Counted from the first letter of the stretch, positions 11,165-24,900 are shown. The stretch is DNA of 64,000 nt from Thermothelomyces thermophilus ATCC 42464 (GCF_000226095.1 NC_016472.1:9610001-9674000); one strand, 5' to 3'. The notes: generated by a model from the sequence alone, not told the origin. Numbers and translations are program-made.

Positions 11165-12429
11165 TCACCTGCCCTTGACCTTGCGAATCACGACGTTCCC
11201 GGCGTCCAGCTCCCAGCCGACGCCGAACCTCTCCTTGAGGTCGGCCCAGGCGCAGCCCGTCTGCTCCTCGAGCACGCCGAGGGGCACCGAGTGGTAGGCG
11301 CGGGCGAAGGCCTTGAGCGTGTGGAGCACGACGACGCGGGCCTCGGCAAAGTCCATCAGCCGCGCCCGGTACCCGTCCACCTGCCGCCGCACCCGCCGCC
11401 ACGCCACCCAGTTGTCCGCCGCCAGCGCCCGCAGCGCCCCGTCCACCCGCCCGTCCCGCAGCCCCTGCTCGTGCCGCAGCCGGTACGCCCCCGCCAGGTC
11501 CCCCCGCCGGCACGCCGCGTCCAGCACCAGGTAGCCCACCACCTCTTGCCGCTCGAGCGACGTCAGGGCGCCGTCGTCGTTGTCGTTGGCGGCGGCGGCG
11601 GCGGCGGCGACATCGCCGTGCCTATTCCCTCCCGCCGCGGTCTCGGAGGTAGTGCTTGTTGCGTTTGTGGTGGTGGTGGTGGTTGTTGTTGTTGTTGTTG
11701 TTATTCTTGAACGCCATCGGAGGAGCTGCAGCAGCGCAGGATAGTACGTCTCGTATGCGGATGCTAGGATGCCCAGGCGCGCGGAAAAGAGGTAGACCTG
11801 GACGGCGAAGTGGTCGCGCCGGTTGGAGGCGACTAGTGCTTCGCGCAGTTTGCGGAGGGCCGAGAGGATCTGGGAAAGGTGCTGGTGTTGCTCGCTATCG
11901 GGGTGGGCTTCGGCAGCGGCGGCGGCAGCGGAGGAGTAGGAGGAAGATGAAGAGGGGTGCGGTCGTTCCGTTTCTGATGGTTTGGGTGGGTGATCGTGGG
12001 TTGATACTTCTGGTAGACCAGCTGGCTGTTCCGTCTGGGGTGACGGTGATAGTAACGGGGACGGGAGGGGCTGCAACTGCGAGGGTCTGCTGCTCTTGCT
12101 GTCGCCGCCGGTCAAGGAGAGGCGTGCAAATTGCTTTTGTAGGTTATCCCGGTCGCCGGCGGCGGTGCAGAAGGCGAGGTAACGGGCGGTTATTTGAGTG
12201 TAATAGGATTCTTGGACCTTGGGAGAGAGGAGTCTGCAACAGGAGAAAGTCAGCGAGAATGGTTCTCAGAGCACCTGAAAGCCGGGCCGTTGGCGGGGCT
12301 CCCCGGCCAGGCGCTGGCGCACCTCTTCTCGCCTTTGGAGGGTAGGCCGTATTCTGCGAGCGGATCTTGCTCGACCGGCTTCAAGCGTGGGAGATGCCCA
12401 GAATATCCCCGCCCTTGTTTTCTCTGCAT
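11165..12429 (-). CDS. PCI-type protein, CSN8/PSMD8/eIF3K-like
   Basis: The main exon (12233-11165) encodes LLSPKVQESYYTQITARYL, a region of helices (HLSQILSALRKLREALV, FAVQVYLFSARLGILASAYE) and a C-terminal winged-helix-like segment (HSVPLGVLEEQTGCAWADLK, then GWELDAGNVVIRKVKGR). This layout is that of the CSN8/PSMD8/eIF3K PCI family of scaffold subunits in the COP9 signalosome, proteasome lid and eIF3. A 5' exon 12429-12275 (DPLAEYGLPSKGEKR, ending in R at the join) connects in frame through a 41-nt intron with a CTGAC branch point. The true start is uncertain: an ATG at 12501 followed by a possible gtatgt donor is an alternative. Low-complexity inserts (Ser/Pro, poly-Ala, a long Thr run encoded by about 11664-11703) break up the domain. 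Which complex it serves is inference. Confidence 0.6.
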
Positions 12430-13099
12430 CTTCGTCTGTAGGTGAGCAGCCCCGTTGCGTAGGAGTGTGTTGGGATTGTATGTACATACTGTAGATTCCA
12501 TCCCGCTGTCTACGGTAGGCCTCGCCCCGCCAAAAGATGACGTGCCCTGTTAGGAGCACACTCAGCGCCCCGCGGTGCTGGAACACCTCTCTGGTTGGCA
12601 CTGGTTGCCCCGCCAACCCTTACCCCTGAGTTTTAAGATGCTTCAGCAATGAACACGCTTCTCTCTCACCAGCACTTCGACGAGGTGTAGAGCAAGATTA
12701 TAACGCCACCTGGTTCGTTTTTTATTCTTGATAAGGTAACTTTAGTGCGTGCCCCACTAACCTCAAATTCAGTCCCCGTTTTGCTCACGAGCCGTTTGGC
12801 TGGTGTTCGTATGGACGAAGCAAACAAAACCAAATATCTCCGTACGTGAACGCTATTACATCATTTGCACATTTTATTTTCTTTGCTTCCTACTCCGTAG
12901 AAGTAGACGCTTCGTATAAGTAGGCGATACGGAGTAGTATATTATGCTTCGAGTGTAATAGCGGCTGAACAACGGTGACAAATGAGTAAATGGAAACGCT
13001 GTCTAATAGAGCATGTTGTTCAAAACAGTCACTTCCCACCTAACCAAAAGCTTCCGCACCAGTCAAAGTTCGACTGGCTCCTACAATTCGAAAGAGTTT
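12430..13099. other. Intergenic region
   Basis: Between two minus-strand genes. It is AT-richer than its neighbours and carries two copies of the TACGGAGTA word in opposite orientation (12891-12899 and 12928-12936). No gene was recognised. Confidence 0.5.
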
Positions 13100-14331
13100 T
13101 TATGTGAAAAACGCATTGTGACAGGCACATTCTGCGTCTTCCCTCTCCGGCGGACACATCTTCATGGGCGGTGGGCGGCCGCCCGGTAGCTGGGGCCCAA
13201 AGTAGCTGTGAGCCAGGTCTCGCAGTTCCGGGTCATCCAGGTAGAGGTGTGTTGCGAAGATCCTTCGAAACATGCACCGGCCGTCGCCCTGAAAGCAGGG
13301 AGGCCACCATTGGGTGCAACACGATTTAGGAAAGACCAGATAGAACACCTTTCCGACATCCAGGACGTCCTCGGCGGAAAATGTGTGTGCAGATGCACTG
13401 CAGGAGCACATCACAGTGTTAGTTAGACTTTATCATGGTTGGAGAAGTAGGGGGGAAAAGGTGGAATCAGCTGTGGGCCACGCCGGAGGGAGCGGGGGAT
13501 AGAGAGGACGATGATCCGGAGGAAAGGAGCATCCAGGAGGAAACGCAGTGTTCACCACATCATGGTTTCGGGGCGGAACATGGTTGCCATGCGGGCATAT
13601 GTCAGGGCTGCCAGCCACTGGGCATCGCGGTGCCAGATGGAGATGCCGACCGCCCGGGAGAGACTCGCCCCGTCAGGACTCCTGTAGTAGATCTTGATGC
13701 GTCGACGGAACAACTTCTTATTGGGGAGTAATGGATGGCGCTTTGTCGAGATCTTGTCAGAAAAGCACCGGTGAAGATTTTCGAGCCAAGCCGGTCGCTC
13801 CTGCACCAGACGACGCAGATCCTGGACGCCGACGATGGCTTCGGCAATCCAGGGTGCTGCTTCTAGTGCCTCCGGAGTTGCGCGTTCGATCGGGCAGTGT
13901 TGGCGAGCCAGTTTGTACCTCCAGCGGCCACGGGGTGGAAGTCGGCCAGTCTGGACGCTGCAGGTGGTCACTGGCCTCCTCCACCCGTCGTCAGAGTACT
14001 GAGACACGCTGCCGGCCAAAGGCAGATGTGATCTTGGAAGGGGCCGAGCATTCTCTAATTCTCTCGACGGCAGTGGGCTGACAGGAGGTTCAGAGCGGAC
14101 CTGTCTCAACCAACGCGGGAGGGCAAGGCGGTTCCAGATTCTGCGCCATACAGTCGGTCGCCTTGTACCAGCCGGAGTCGAAGACGGCCCATCCTCAGAA
14201 AAGTGCTTAGATGGGCCCTTCTCGGACCTGAAACCCTGGCTCGACTGTTGGCCGGTAACCTCGCTATATGCTGGGGGTGCGTTCCGATGTCTGGTCGTTT
14301 GCTCAGCTGCCATTCCTGGGAACGGTTTCAT
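13100..14331 (-). CDS. Hypothetical protein, no recognised family
   Basis: Two exons (14331-13556 and 13397-13100) join across an intron of 158 nt with a gtgaac donor and a cctgcag acceptor, giving 357 residues in frame. I do not recognise the family. The first ~100 residues are polar and basic (RRPTVWRRIWNRLALPRW), the middle has a helical stretch (APWIAEAIVGVQDLRRLVQE), then a basic segment (NKKLFRRRIKIYYR). The second exon is Cys- and Pro-rich near its end (PGGRPPPMKMCPPERED). No signal peptide or clear transmembrane helix is visible. The first Met could also be the one at residue 7. Codon choice is less GC3-biased than in the neighbouring conserved genes, so this may be a young or fast-evolving gene. 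Whether it is expressed is unknown. Confidence 0.5.
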
Positions 14332-15520
14332 TCAGGATGGGTCATGTAAAGTGCTCGGTGGAAAGGCAGGATGATAACGAGTCGTGGCATCTCAAAATCT
14401 CGATTTGTAAGTAGGAAGGTCCTTTAAAGTTCTTGGTGATTACGTTGAACTGCGCGTGGCATTCGTTCTCCTCGCATGTGCCATCTGCTTGTCGACAGGC
14501 TCTGGGCAGTTGCCGGGCAAACTTTTCGGATCCGGTTACCTGTGATTTCCCATCAGTACACATATACGTCTTTCCCCCGCAATGCTGACGTTTTCGTTTT
14601 CCTTTTTTTTCCCCTTCGTTTCTGGAATTGCGTGTTCTCCTTAGCTAGACCAATACCCTGAGGATCTTTCAAGCACATGCCACAAACGCTTCTTTCCTTG
14701 TACATGGCCCTGATGCAGTACCGGAAAAATGACGGACCAAAAGGAGGAATGAGGTCGGCTTCTATAAGGACTCGTGTTTTTCTCGGAAAATTCAGCAGGT
14801 GGTGTAGTGTGACTTTCGCGTCTCACATGCCATCATCCATCCTGCGCTTCAGTTTCAGGTCCGAGGCTTGCGGAGACGTCAAATTGAGAGTCCAATAAGG
14901 CAACGTTCGGCAAGACAAGCCACGTATTTGCAGATTGTTGTCGGAGCCAATACTACGGGGTGCCGGGTAGGTATGCACCTGAGGTAGTAAGTACCTAACC
15001 TTAGCTACAGCACGGGAAGGTTAGGGCAATCGGGGTGATCAGAAAAAACCAAACCCCACCACGGGTTGTGTGTGGGGTAATGGAGACCTTCCCCGGACTT
15101 CCCAACCCCCACTGATTTTAAACATCCGAGGGCCATATCTCCGGTTGCTCGGTTGCTACGGAGTAGTTTCTATGTATGCTACGAGATGGTCGAGACTTCA
15201 ACCACTGTTCGCAGGGGATACTGAACTTCACTGGTGTATCCATATGGTTCCTGTCTCAAACCAAGTTCGCGAACTAGGTAGTTTCAAACCAAATGGTGAG
15301 AGAATGGCACAGGAACCAGCCACAAGCTTTCAGGCGGGGTTGTCGAATCGTTTGGGGTTCGGCCGGGTTATGCCTCGGCATTGCCGGCTCGGGGCTCTCT
15401 TTTCGTGGGAATAGATACACTAATTCGTACTCCTAGGAGTACACTAGTTCAATCCGTAGATCCTCTCGATTGTCTCTGACCAGTTGACCAGTTCCACGGC
15501 CGTGAATCACCGCAATCATC
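14332..15520. other. Divergent intergenic region
   Basis: Upstream DNA of the orphan gene and the SDR gene. It has one TACGGAGTA copy at 15157-15165 and a perfect 16-bp palindrome at 15427-15442, about 80 bases before the SDR start codon. No gene was seen. Confidence 0.5.
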
Positions 15521-16487
15521 ATGTCCGAACGGATTAAGCAGATCGCCCGTCAGCTCAACTACCCCAAAGGCTTGCTCGCGGGTCAGGTTGCCATCATCAC
15601 GGGGGCTGGCCAGGGCATCGGCGCCGAATGCGCGAGACTGTTTGCGAACGAAGGAGCAAAAGTGGTCGTATCAGATATTGACGCTGCCAAAGCAGAAGAG
15701 GTAGCCTCCAAGATCAGGGCCAGAGGTGGCGAGGCACTCGCCGTCGCCGGGGACCTGCTCAAGGATGAGTGCATCAAGCAGCTGATCCAAAAGGCGGCGG
15801 CGTTTGGCAACGGCAAGATCCATATCCTCGTCAACAACGCCGGCTTTACCTGGGATGCAGTCATCCACAAGGTATTTGATCTTTCTTTCTTTCTTTTTTT
15901 CTTGGTCTCCTCTTTCAAGATCACTAAAATAGACCATCCTACTTGACTGACCATTACTATTACTACCTTAGATGACGGACAAGCAATGGGACACGATGCT
16001 TGCCATGCACGGCACCGTTCCCTTCAAGCTCGTGCGCGAGGCCGCTCCGTACTTCCGCGTCAGGGACGGAGAGCCGCGCAACATTGTCAACATCTCGTCC
16101 ACGTCGGGCCTGCACGGCAACGCCGGCCAGCTCAACTACGCCATGGCCAAGGCGGGCGTCGTCGGCCTGACCAAGACCATCGCCAAGGAATGGGGCCCCG
16201 CGTTCGGCGTCCGCGCCAACACCGTCGCCTTCGGCCACATCGAGACCAGGCTGACGGCCAACAAGGAGGCCGGCGCCTTCATCGAGGTCGACGGGCAGAG
16301 GGTGGCGCTGGGGATTCCCGCGAAGCAGAAAGCGGCTCCTGCCGGGGCGGTGCCCTATGCCGACATCCCGCTAAGGCGGCCCGGGACGGCCACCGAGGCG
16401 GCGAGTGCCGTGCTGGCAATCGCGTCGCCGCTGAGCTCGTACATTAGTGGGCAGACGATCAGCGTGACCGGCGGCAGGAACATGTAG
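15521..16487 (+). CDS. Short-chain dehydrogenase/reductase, FabG-like
   Basis: NAD(P)-dependent oxidoreductase of 288 residues from exons 15521-15871 and 15972-16487. The Rossmann motif is IITGAGQGIGAE (about residues 26-37), with VVVSDID after the second strand (an Asp that favours NAD(H)), then NNAG, NISSTSG and the catalytic YAMAK (Tyr173, Lys177, with Ser160 thirteen residues earlier). The C-terminus SGQTISVTGGRNM is the usual SDR dimer-contact tail. There is no peroxisomal or signal sequence. It resembles bacterial 3-oxoacyl-ACP reductases and fungal SDRs grouped with them, but the substrate cannot be told from the sequence. It lies tail-to-tail with DPM1, 315 bases away. Confidence 0.9.
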
Positions 16488-16802
16488 CGGGGTTCCAACG
16501 GGGTCGAGTGGCTGGCCCCGTCTGTGACGAGCGGGCTGGCGGTAGTACTTGGTGCAGCAAAAGAAGACGGAAGGATCCAGGTATTATGCATGTTTAGGTG
16601 TTATCTGTTTGCCTTCTCCTAGGTTGCTGCAACCCAAGCAACGCCTTTCCCAAATGTTGCCTTCTTTTGCCTTACTCATACAACGGCCCCCCGTTGGGGT
16701 ATCTCCTCTCCTTGCAGCAGCATTACTTCCCCAACCGGCGGCTTCCAAGTTTTCCCCCGCCGCTTCACGATCTGTTTCCCCTCCCTTCATCTGAAGACAT
16801 AC
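16488..16802. other. Short intergenic region between convergent genes
   Basis: The 3' flanks of the SDR gene and DPM1. Nothing further was seen. Confidence 0.4.
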
Positions 16803-17675
<873 letters not shown>

Positions 17676-18311
17676 TGCGGTTGTTGCTGGGCGGACAATG
17701 GGAGTGTTCCGTTGGTGGATTGCTGGTGATTTCGCGGGATGTCCTAGGAACCTCGAGAGCTCCCAATTCGAGGTGCAGGTGGCCAGTTCTGGCCCGACGC
17801 GACTCGACGTTACACTATACGTGGCAAGGACCTTGTAAAGTTACATAGTAAATGCGCCCTGCCAGGGGGTTTCGTGTTCTTGGCGTGAACGCAGTAAAGT
17901 CCCTAACCCTTGCCAAGAAACACTGCATACCGTGTTCGTTCCTTCCTATTGTGGAAGTAGGTTTCCTTCGACTTGGAGCACTTGAAGCATTGAAAAAAAC
18001 TTGCGGACCAGTTGTACTCCAGAATTCAATTCCGCTTCTACCAGGTTGTACACTACGACCGTAGCGCAGCATTGTAATATCTATCAAAACACTTGGAAAA
18101 AGCACGTTCCAAGATGGGTATCCTGAATGGCTCGCGAGCTCTTGACCACAACCAACAAACTTCTTCCCCCATGAGTTCTCGACGCGATTTTCTGCGCCTT
18201 TTCTTCGATTTGACCACATAAGACATCTTACCGTCGGACTCCGCGACTATGTTTTTCGCGACCCCAACCCGTTTGTCCCGCATCGTCTTCCCAATGTTTT
18301 TTTTTCAGACC
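17676..18311. other. Intergenic region
   Basis: Upstream DNA of DPM1 and downstream DNA of the ATPase gene. No coding or RNA feature was recognised. Confidence 0.4.
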
Positions 18312-21300
18312 TCAAACCGGCGGCAGCGCGCTGCTTCCCTGCTGTGTCTCTTGCTGCGTTCCCTGCTGCGTCGTCACCGGCGTCAACGCGGCAGTTGACG
18401 GCGCCTTGGACCTGGACTCGGTTCGGCTGGCACTCAGCGTGCGCCCGGCGCTCAGCCAGTTCTTGAGGTGGCCAAGACCCAAGCTCTTGTGGTACTTTTT
18501 GGTGACCTCCTCGCCCTGCGACCAAGGACCTTGGACCACCTTGTGGTCGTCGAGGATGTTCAGCCTGCGCTTGACGTACTTCCACACCTCGATACCCAGG
18601 ACATAGACGATGGTCATGCCGATCACGACCCCCCACTCCCAGCTGATGGACGTGTGCTTGAAGACATCCCGATTGAGATACGGGATGTAGACGGTCGGGA
18701 ACACGCTGACGAAGCCGATGGCGACGGCCCAGAAGAGGAACGGGTTGTTGTACAGGTCCTTGAACAGCGGGAACCGCGACGTATCATTGGGGTTGAGCCG
18801 GAACAGCGACCGCCGGATGTCCTTGAATTCCCACGCGCTGAGCAGGATGAGCCAGGTGAGCTCGGCGAAGACGGCCGCCCGCGCCCGGAACACGGGAATG
18901 CACGAGTCCGAGAACTTGCGGTTGCAGTCGTGGCCGAGCTGCCCGTCGTACCTCCCATACACCACAATGACAAAGGTCATGAGCGTGCAGATGCCCATCA
19001 GCAGTCCATACACCATCATGTCTGCGAGGATCTGGTTGCTGAAGACGCCGCGCCGCTTGTCCTGCGGCGGCTTCCGCATCACCATGGGGCTGGCCTTCTC
19101 CCGGCCCAGCCCGAAAGCCGGGAAGGACGAGGTGACCATGTTGATCCACAGGATCTCCAGCGGAGAAATGGGGAACACCGACAGGCCCGACTCGTCCTGG
19201 AACCCCAGGCCGGCGATCAGCAGGATGACCTCGCCGACGTTGCTGCTCAGCAAGTGCAGCACAAACTTCTGAATGTTCTCAAACATCCTCCTGCCCTCCT
19301 TGATCGCCGCGACGATACTGTTGAACTTGTCGTCCGTCAGCACGATCTTGGCCGCCGACTTGGCCACGTCGCTCCCGGAGCCCATGGCGATGCCGACGTC
19401 GGCCCTGCTCAGCGACGGCGCGTCGTTGACGCCGTCTCCGGTCATGGCCATGAAGGCGTCGCGCCGCCGCAGCGCTTCGACCATGCGCGTCTTGGTCTCG
19501 GGCGCGCACCGCGCGATCACCAGCGGCAGTTCCGGCAGCGCGTCGATCTCGGCGTCCGACAGCCGGTCAAAGTCGGTCGCCTTCATCACCGCCGTCTCGG
19601 CCACGCCGGCCGGGAGCACGCTCATGTTGGTCGGGATGATGCCGACCTCCTTTGCGATCGCCTTGGCCGTCTCCGGGTGGTCGCCCGTCAGCATGTGCAC
19701 CTTGATGCCGGCCTTGGAGCACTCGTAGATGGAGGGCGAAGTCTCGCGCCGTGGGGGGTCGTAGATGCCTGCGAGACCGAGCAGAATCAGGTTCTGTTCC
19801 ACGGCGGCCCGGGCTGCGTCTTCCGCCGGAGATGCCTCGGCCACCTTTTCGTCGTCCTCGTTGGCGGGGGAGAATGTCCGATCGGCTGTGTACCTGCCTT
19901 GCCAGGGGCGGTAGGCCACGGCCAAGACGCGCTGGCCGAGCGAGGCAAAGCTGGTCATCTGGTCGAGGATCTGCTCCTTCATCTCGGCCGTCATGGGTTG
20001 CTGGTTGGAGCCGGTGCCGACGTGCGAGCACAGGTCGAGAATACGCTCGACGGCGCCCTTGGTGAAGACGACACTGTTGGAAGGGTCGAGCTCGGCGTCG
20101 TTGTCCGGGGGCGCCTCATAGACCACCGACATGCGCTTGATGGTGCTGTCGAAGGGAAACTCGGCCACCTGCCGCCAGCCGAGCGCTTCCATGGCCTTCT
20201 TGTTGCGGTCGTACCGGTGCGCGAAGACCTGCAGGGCGATCTCGGTCGGCTCGCCCGTGGTCTTCCAGGCGCTTTCGCCTTCGTCGTAACGAACCGTGGC
20301 CAGATTGCAGAGCGCCGCCGAGAGCATGAACAAGCGGAGCTCGGGCGTCAACTCGGCCATCTTGGCCTTCTCGGCCGGCGTCGGGTTGAGCTTCTCGTCG
20401 GGAACGCCGTCAAACTTGACGGCTTGCGTCGTGCGCTCCTGGTCAAAGTCGCGCTTCTTTTCCTCGGCTTGCGGCTGGTCCCTCACAGTGCCCTTGTAAG
20501 GGTCGCTGGGATCCGTCGAGCCCGAGACGGTGTAGATTTTGTCGGGCGGTAGCCAGACCTTCTTTACGATCATGGCGCCCTGGGTCAACGTGCCGGTCTT
20601 GTCCGAGCAGATGTTAGTGACGCCACCGAGGGCTTCAAGTGCGGAGAGATCGCTATGTACAAAAACAGTCAGCAGTCAGCCACTCGACTAGAGAGGGAAA
20701 CGAGAAGGAAGGGGGATCCAAGGGCCAGGAGGCAAAGCACATACCGAACGACAACGTTTGCCTTCCTCATCACGGTGGTCGCCACCACCATCGAGATGGT
20801 CAAAACGGCAACGAGCGACTCGGGAATGATGGCGATGCCTGTCGAGATGGCGTAAATGACAACCTCCTTGGGCAGCGGCTGGACAAACTTGTTCACGCCG
20901 AACACGATGATGGCCAGCAGGATCGCACAAAAGAACAAAAGGTAAGCCAGCTTGGACAGCTTGATCTGCAGCGGCGTGCCCTCGGTCAAGCCCAAGAACT
21001 TGCCCAGAAAATCGTAGGTCCGACGAAAGGCGCCCTTGATGGGCTGCGTCTTGCCATACTTCCTCCAGTTCATTGACCGGCCAGCCTTGCGGCGCTTCTT
21101 GTTGGTCGAGGCCGCGATCTTGCCCACCTCGGTCTGCATGCCCGTGGCCACGACGATACCGCGGCCGCGGCCCTTTTGCACCGTGGTGGTGGCGTACGCC
21201 ATGTTGATGCGGTCACCAATGCCGACCTCGTCCTCGGACACGGCAAGCTTCTCGGTGCCGGGAACAACGATGTCGTTGTCGATCTGCTTCTCGACGGGAA

Positions 21301-21982
21301 TGGCCTCGCCCGTGAGCGAGGACTCGTCGCACGTCAGATTCATGGCCTCAAATAGGCGCACATCGGCGGGGACCGTGTCGCCCATCTTGAGGTTGACGAT
21401 ATCGCCGGGAACCACTTGCGCACTGGTTTAGGAAGATATTATTATTAGCCCTGGAAAGGAACAGGAACAAAAAGGGTAACGATGGGGGTGCCACTCACTT
21501 TGGGATGACAATGGTCTTACCGTCCCGCAGGACGCTTGCACTGGGAGAGGACAGGGCCCGGAGAGCATCCATCTTCTTCTCGGCGCCATACTCCTGGTAA
21601 AAGCCGATGGAGACGTTGAGTACGATGACGGCAGCCAGAACGCCACCTTCGATATAGTCGGAGACGCCAAAGCTCAGTGCCATGGCAAAGAAGAGAACCT
21701 GGATGTTGGGGGTGTGAGAACAAGGCAATTGGCGAGAAGAGAGTTTTCGGGATCGTAGGTGAGGGCAATGGCACGCACCAGAATCATGGCATTGCACAGC
21801 TGTCTGATGAAGATGGTGTACCACGCAATGCTGCCGCCGACGTCCAACTCGTTGGGGGGGTACTTTTGCTGCAGCTCGGCAGCCTTGGAGGAGCTCAAGC
21901 CATTGTCGACGTTGGTGCCGAGGGCCTGCTCAACCTCCCGAACCGAGAGGAGGAAGGGGTGTTTGGGGAATTCCGCAGCCAT
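18312..21982 (-). CDS. ENA1: ENA-type P-type ATPase (Na+/K+ efflux, type IID)
   Basis: Plasma-membrane cation pump of the fungal ENA group, which exports Na+, Li+ or K+ using ATP (family knowledge). Exons 21982-21779, 21698-21499, 21422-20745 and 20652-18312 join in frame to 1140 residues. An N-terminal cation-ATPase domain (HPFLLSVREVEQALGT, PPNELDVGG) leads to helices 1-2, the actuator loop with LTGEAIPVEK (TGEA at about 172), helices 3-4 with the IIPES motif, the phosphorylation site CSDKTGTLTQG (Asp377), the nucleotide-binding domain, MLTGDHPETAKAIAKE, MTGDGVNDAPSLSRADVGIA and six C-terminal helices starting near FVLHLLSSNVGE. The cytosolic tail is Gln/Thr-rich. The MVTSSFPAFGLGREKA segment in the fifth-sixth helix area is the ENA pattern rather than SERCA or PMA. 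The ion specificity is inferred. A 4-kb gap lies upstream. Confidence 0.93.
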
Positions 21983-24900
21983 CGGACGATGGGGACAAGT
22001 TCACTCTGCGCACGAGGGATGAACAGGGCGGTGGGCGATGACGATGAGCACTTTGCTTCATTGGCGAATCAGAGGACGGTAAAGGAAGGCTTTTAAATCG
22101 CAGAATGAGCTGCGATTTCTACGACCTCGGCAAGATCTGGCGAGAGAGGTCTTCGTCAAATCGATCAGTTTTCCGATGACGACAGACCCAAGAAGACGTA
22201 CGAGGGGGCACGTGTTGTTTAAGTATGTACATACGTCCGTACAGTACATGGCTCCAGCCACCCGGTTTCTGGGTTTTCGTCCCCGCGAGCCACGCCCGCG
22301 AGCAAGATTCCGTTTCTCTCACCGATTAACCCGACAAAAAGACGCTGACAACCTTGCTCGAGCTGTTGGCCAAGACGAGACCAAGAAGTTCTATCCCAGC
22401 CCGGATCCGGTGTCGAGACGTTCTCTGCAAAGGCGGATGCTGTTTGAGCCCCACTGTGGGACTGGCCTTCAGCCTCTTAGGACGGCCTGTGTGGGCGATA
22501 AAGCTGCAAGTGGGTGGCGATAGCATCCGAGGGCGTCATCCTTGGGCTCTTGGTCGCCTTGAGGGGGGGAGGGTTCTTTATCGAGCTCTTAGCAGGGGGC
22601 GCTCTGATAGGCCCAGCCAGCCCGGCAGGAATGCACAGCGAGGTCATCCCGCTTGGCGCCGAGTTCTCGGCATGCCGAGTTACCCTCGCTCCCCACGCTT
22701 GGCGGCGCCGGTGGTCTCCCCCCCAACGACGGAGCCGGTTGGGCCCCGCCGGTGCGGTCGGCCTTCTTGCCGTCCGTTGCCGTTCCATGCCGTTCCTCGC
22801 TGTTCGACTGGGCAGATTGCCCACGACCTTTTTTTTTTTTTGAAGAACCAAATAAAAGAAAAAAAAGAAAAACAAATATGGTGTAGGGTTACACCATTAT
22901 CAATACTCCGACATGCACACGACGAGCGCCGCAGTGGCCAATGTCGCCGCCGGTGTCCCTGGCTGTTCCTGGGGCACGTGGGCAGTGATGAGACTTTGTG
23001 TTGTCTCGGCTACGGTCTGGGCGGCGCGCTGTCGGTAACTCAGTGGCTTGGTCTGGATGCCGGTGGGTCGCTGTGGGCGGGGTGGGGGCGGTGGGGTGTT
23101 CGCGGGCAATGATGTCGCCTCAGCCGTCTCCGTTCCCGATCACGCAACCGCGACGGAGGTTGTTTCAGACCGTTTAGGCCGCTGCCATGTGTCTATGATG
23201 CGATCGGACGTCTTCGATGGAGTACTATGTAGATCGGAAGTGGAGCGCACCCAAGCGTTCACTTCATCCGTTACGATTGGCATACGCAGTTCGGAGCGGT
23301 ACGAGTAATCCGTGCAAACATGCGCAGTACGTACATACATACATACATAGCTACACACCAGTGGACGTCTGCATACAAGTTTCTTGCCCAATTAGGAATG
23401 CCTACAAACAAGGCTGATCGGCAGCGGGCTGGCCGCCCTCGTCCAAAGGTGGGGGGAAATTGGGTTGCCGTGCTGGGTCGTTGACAACGAGAATGCAGAA
23501 TCGAGTTTCAATGTGTCGTTTTCAACAAGCGCCAGACGCGCTGCCACGCTGCAAACGTTCGTTTTGGGATCTTGTCGATGGGTCAGTCTAGATGCGATGT
23601 ATGGGCACTCCCTAAGTGTACTAGTGTAGTGTATTCGGCATGGGTGATAGCTACTGGTGGCTGTCATCTTTTTGGGCCCGCCTTCTGAAAAGCTGCGCTT
23701 TTCCCTCGACTTTCGCCTCTCCTCCCGCATGCTTGGCGTCTCTGTTTTGTTGTATGTGTATTAATTGTAACCCAGACTGCCATTGTCGAGTGTCGTGTCC
23801 GTTGTTTTCTTTCCTGACTTGGTTCGGCCTCTTTCCCTCGGATGTTCTCTGTCGAGCTCGTTTTTCCCTAATGCTTCTATTTTGAACCCAACGAGAGAGG
23901 TAGCAACATGGACAAGGGTCGGTTTGTGGCCGGCCCATGCCCGCTCCTGGGCAACCATTGGAGGGCTGCACTGGTCTGTCTCAAACTTAACGCTGAGGGG
24001 GACGATCCCCCCCATCAGCTCGTGGCACTGGCGACGTTCCAGAACCGTAGCGCAACAGCCGCTGGCACATCTTGGCGACGACCCGGTCTTCACCCTCTCT
24101 CCTATCTTAGGCGGACCTACATCCAGACACCCAGGCCTGCACTGAGCGAACCGGAAACCCTGTCACGAAGTGTCGGCGTTCTGGTCCACATGCCGAAGCC
24201 GACCAGAAACCACACCTTTTGAAGTCAGCATCCGCACTTGTCAACCGCCTCAATATCGTCGGATAGCACCAAAACTACTTCGGCCAGCGCCCATCGCCTC
24301 AATATGCCCGGGTCGGGTCGGTCAGCCCAAGCGGGAGCTAACCATCCGCTTGGCATCCCACCGCCACCCAATACAGAAGGCCCGGGTTCTGGTTACCGAG
24401 AATACGCTGCCGGCAAAGCCCTCGTACATCTTCCTCGACCTTCTCCGAGATCACTTGAGATATTGGCAGCTGGGAAAGGGCAGTGGTTCCTGGAGTTTTC
24501 ATAGTTCAACGCTCCGCATCAGCAGGGACTGCACATATGCCGTATAAGATTGTTGACTGAGAGGTCTTGTTCCTTCAGGACTCTCTCTCCGTCGGAACCG
24601 GCTGTAGGACCCAAGCGGGTATAGCCGCCTGCTCTCCCCCGCCATCGCCGCTTCAGCATCCGATGGAAAGATTCCTGCCGCGCGAGCGATATATATCATC
24701 CCGAAAAGTGTTTTTCGGCAGAGTCAGGTCCGTGAGAATGGAAGAAGACACGGAACTGGCCGGGATGAATGGTCCATGCACCCCTTTCTGGCTGGCGCTT
24801 GTAAACGTCACCCTTCGGTGGACGTCCGCAATATCCGAATCGCTGCCAAACTTATGATTCACAAGGCTCCGATGTCGACATGCTGCAGCTGTCAACTCTG

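Noticed and set aside
18468-20552. 694-codon open frame on the plus strand opposite the ATPase gene
   Set aside because: It is the antisense shadow of a GC3-rich conserved gene; its translation has no family features and is rich in Arg, His, Gly and Asp as such shadows are.
22900-23109. Small minus-strand frame with a Pro-rich start, ending VVCMSEY
   Set aside because: It lacks an ATG and a convincing upstream exon, and no family was recognised. Kept in mind as a possible last exon only.
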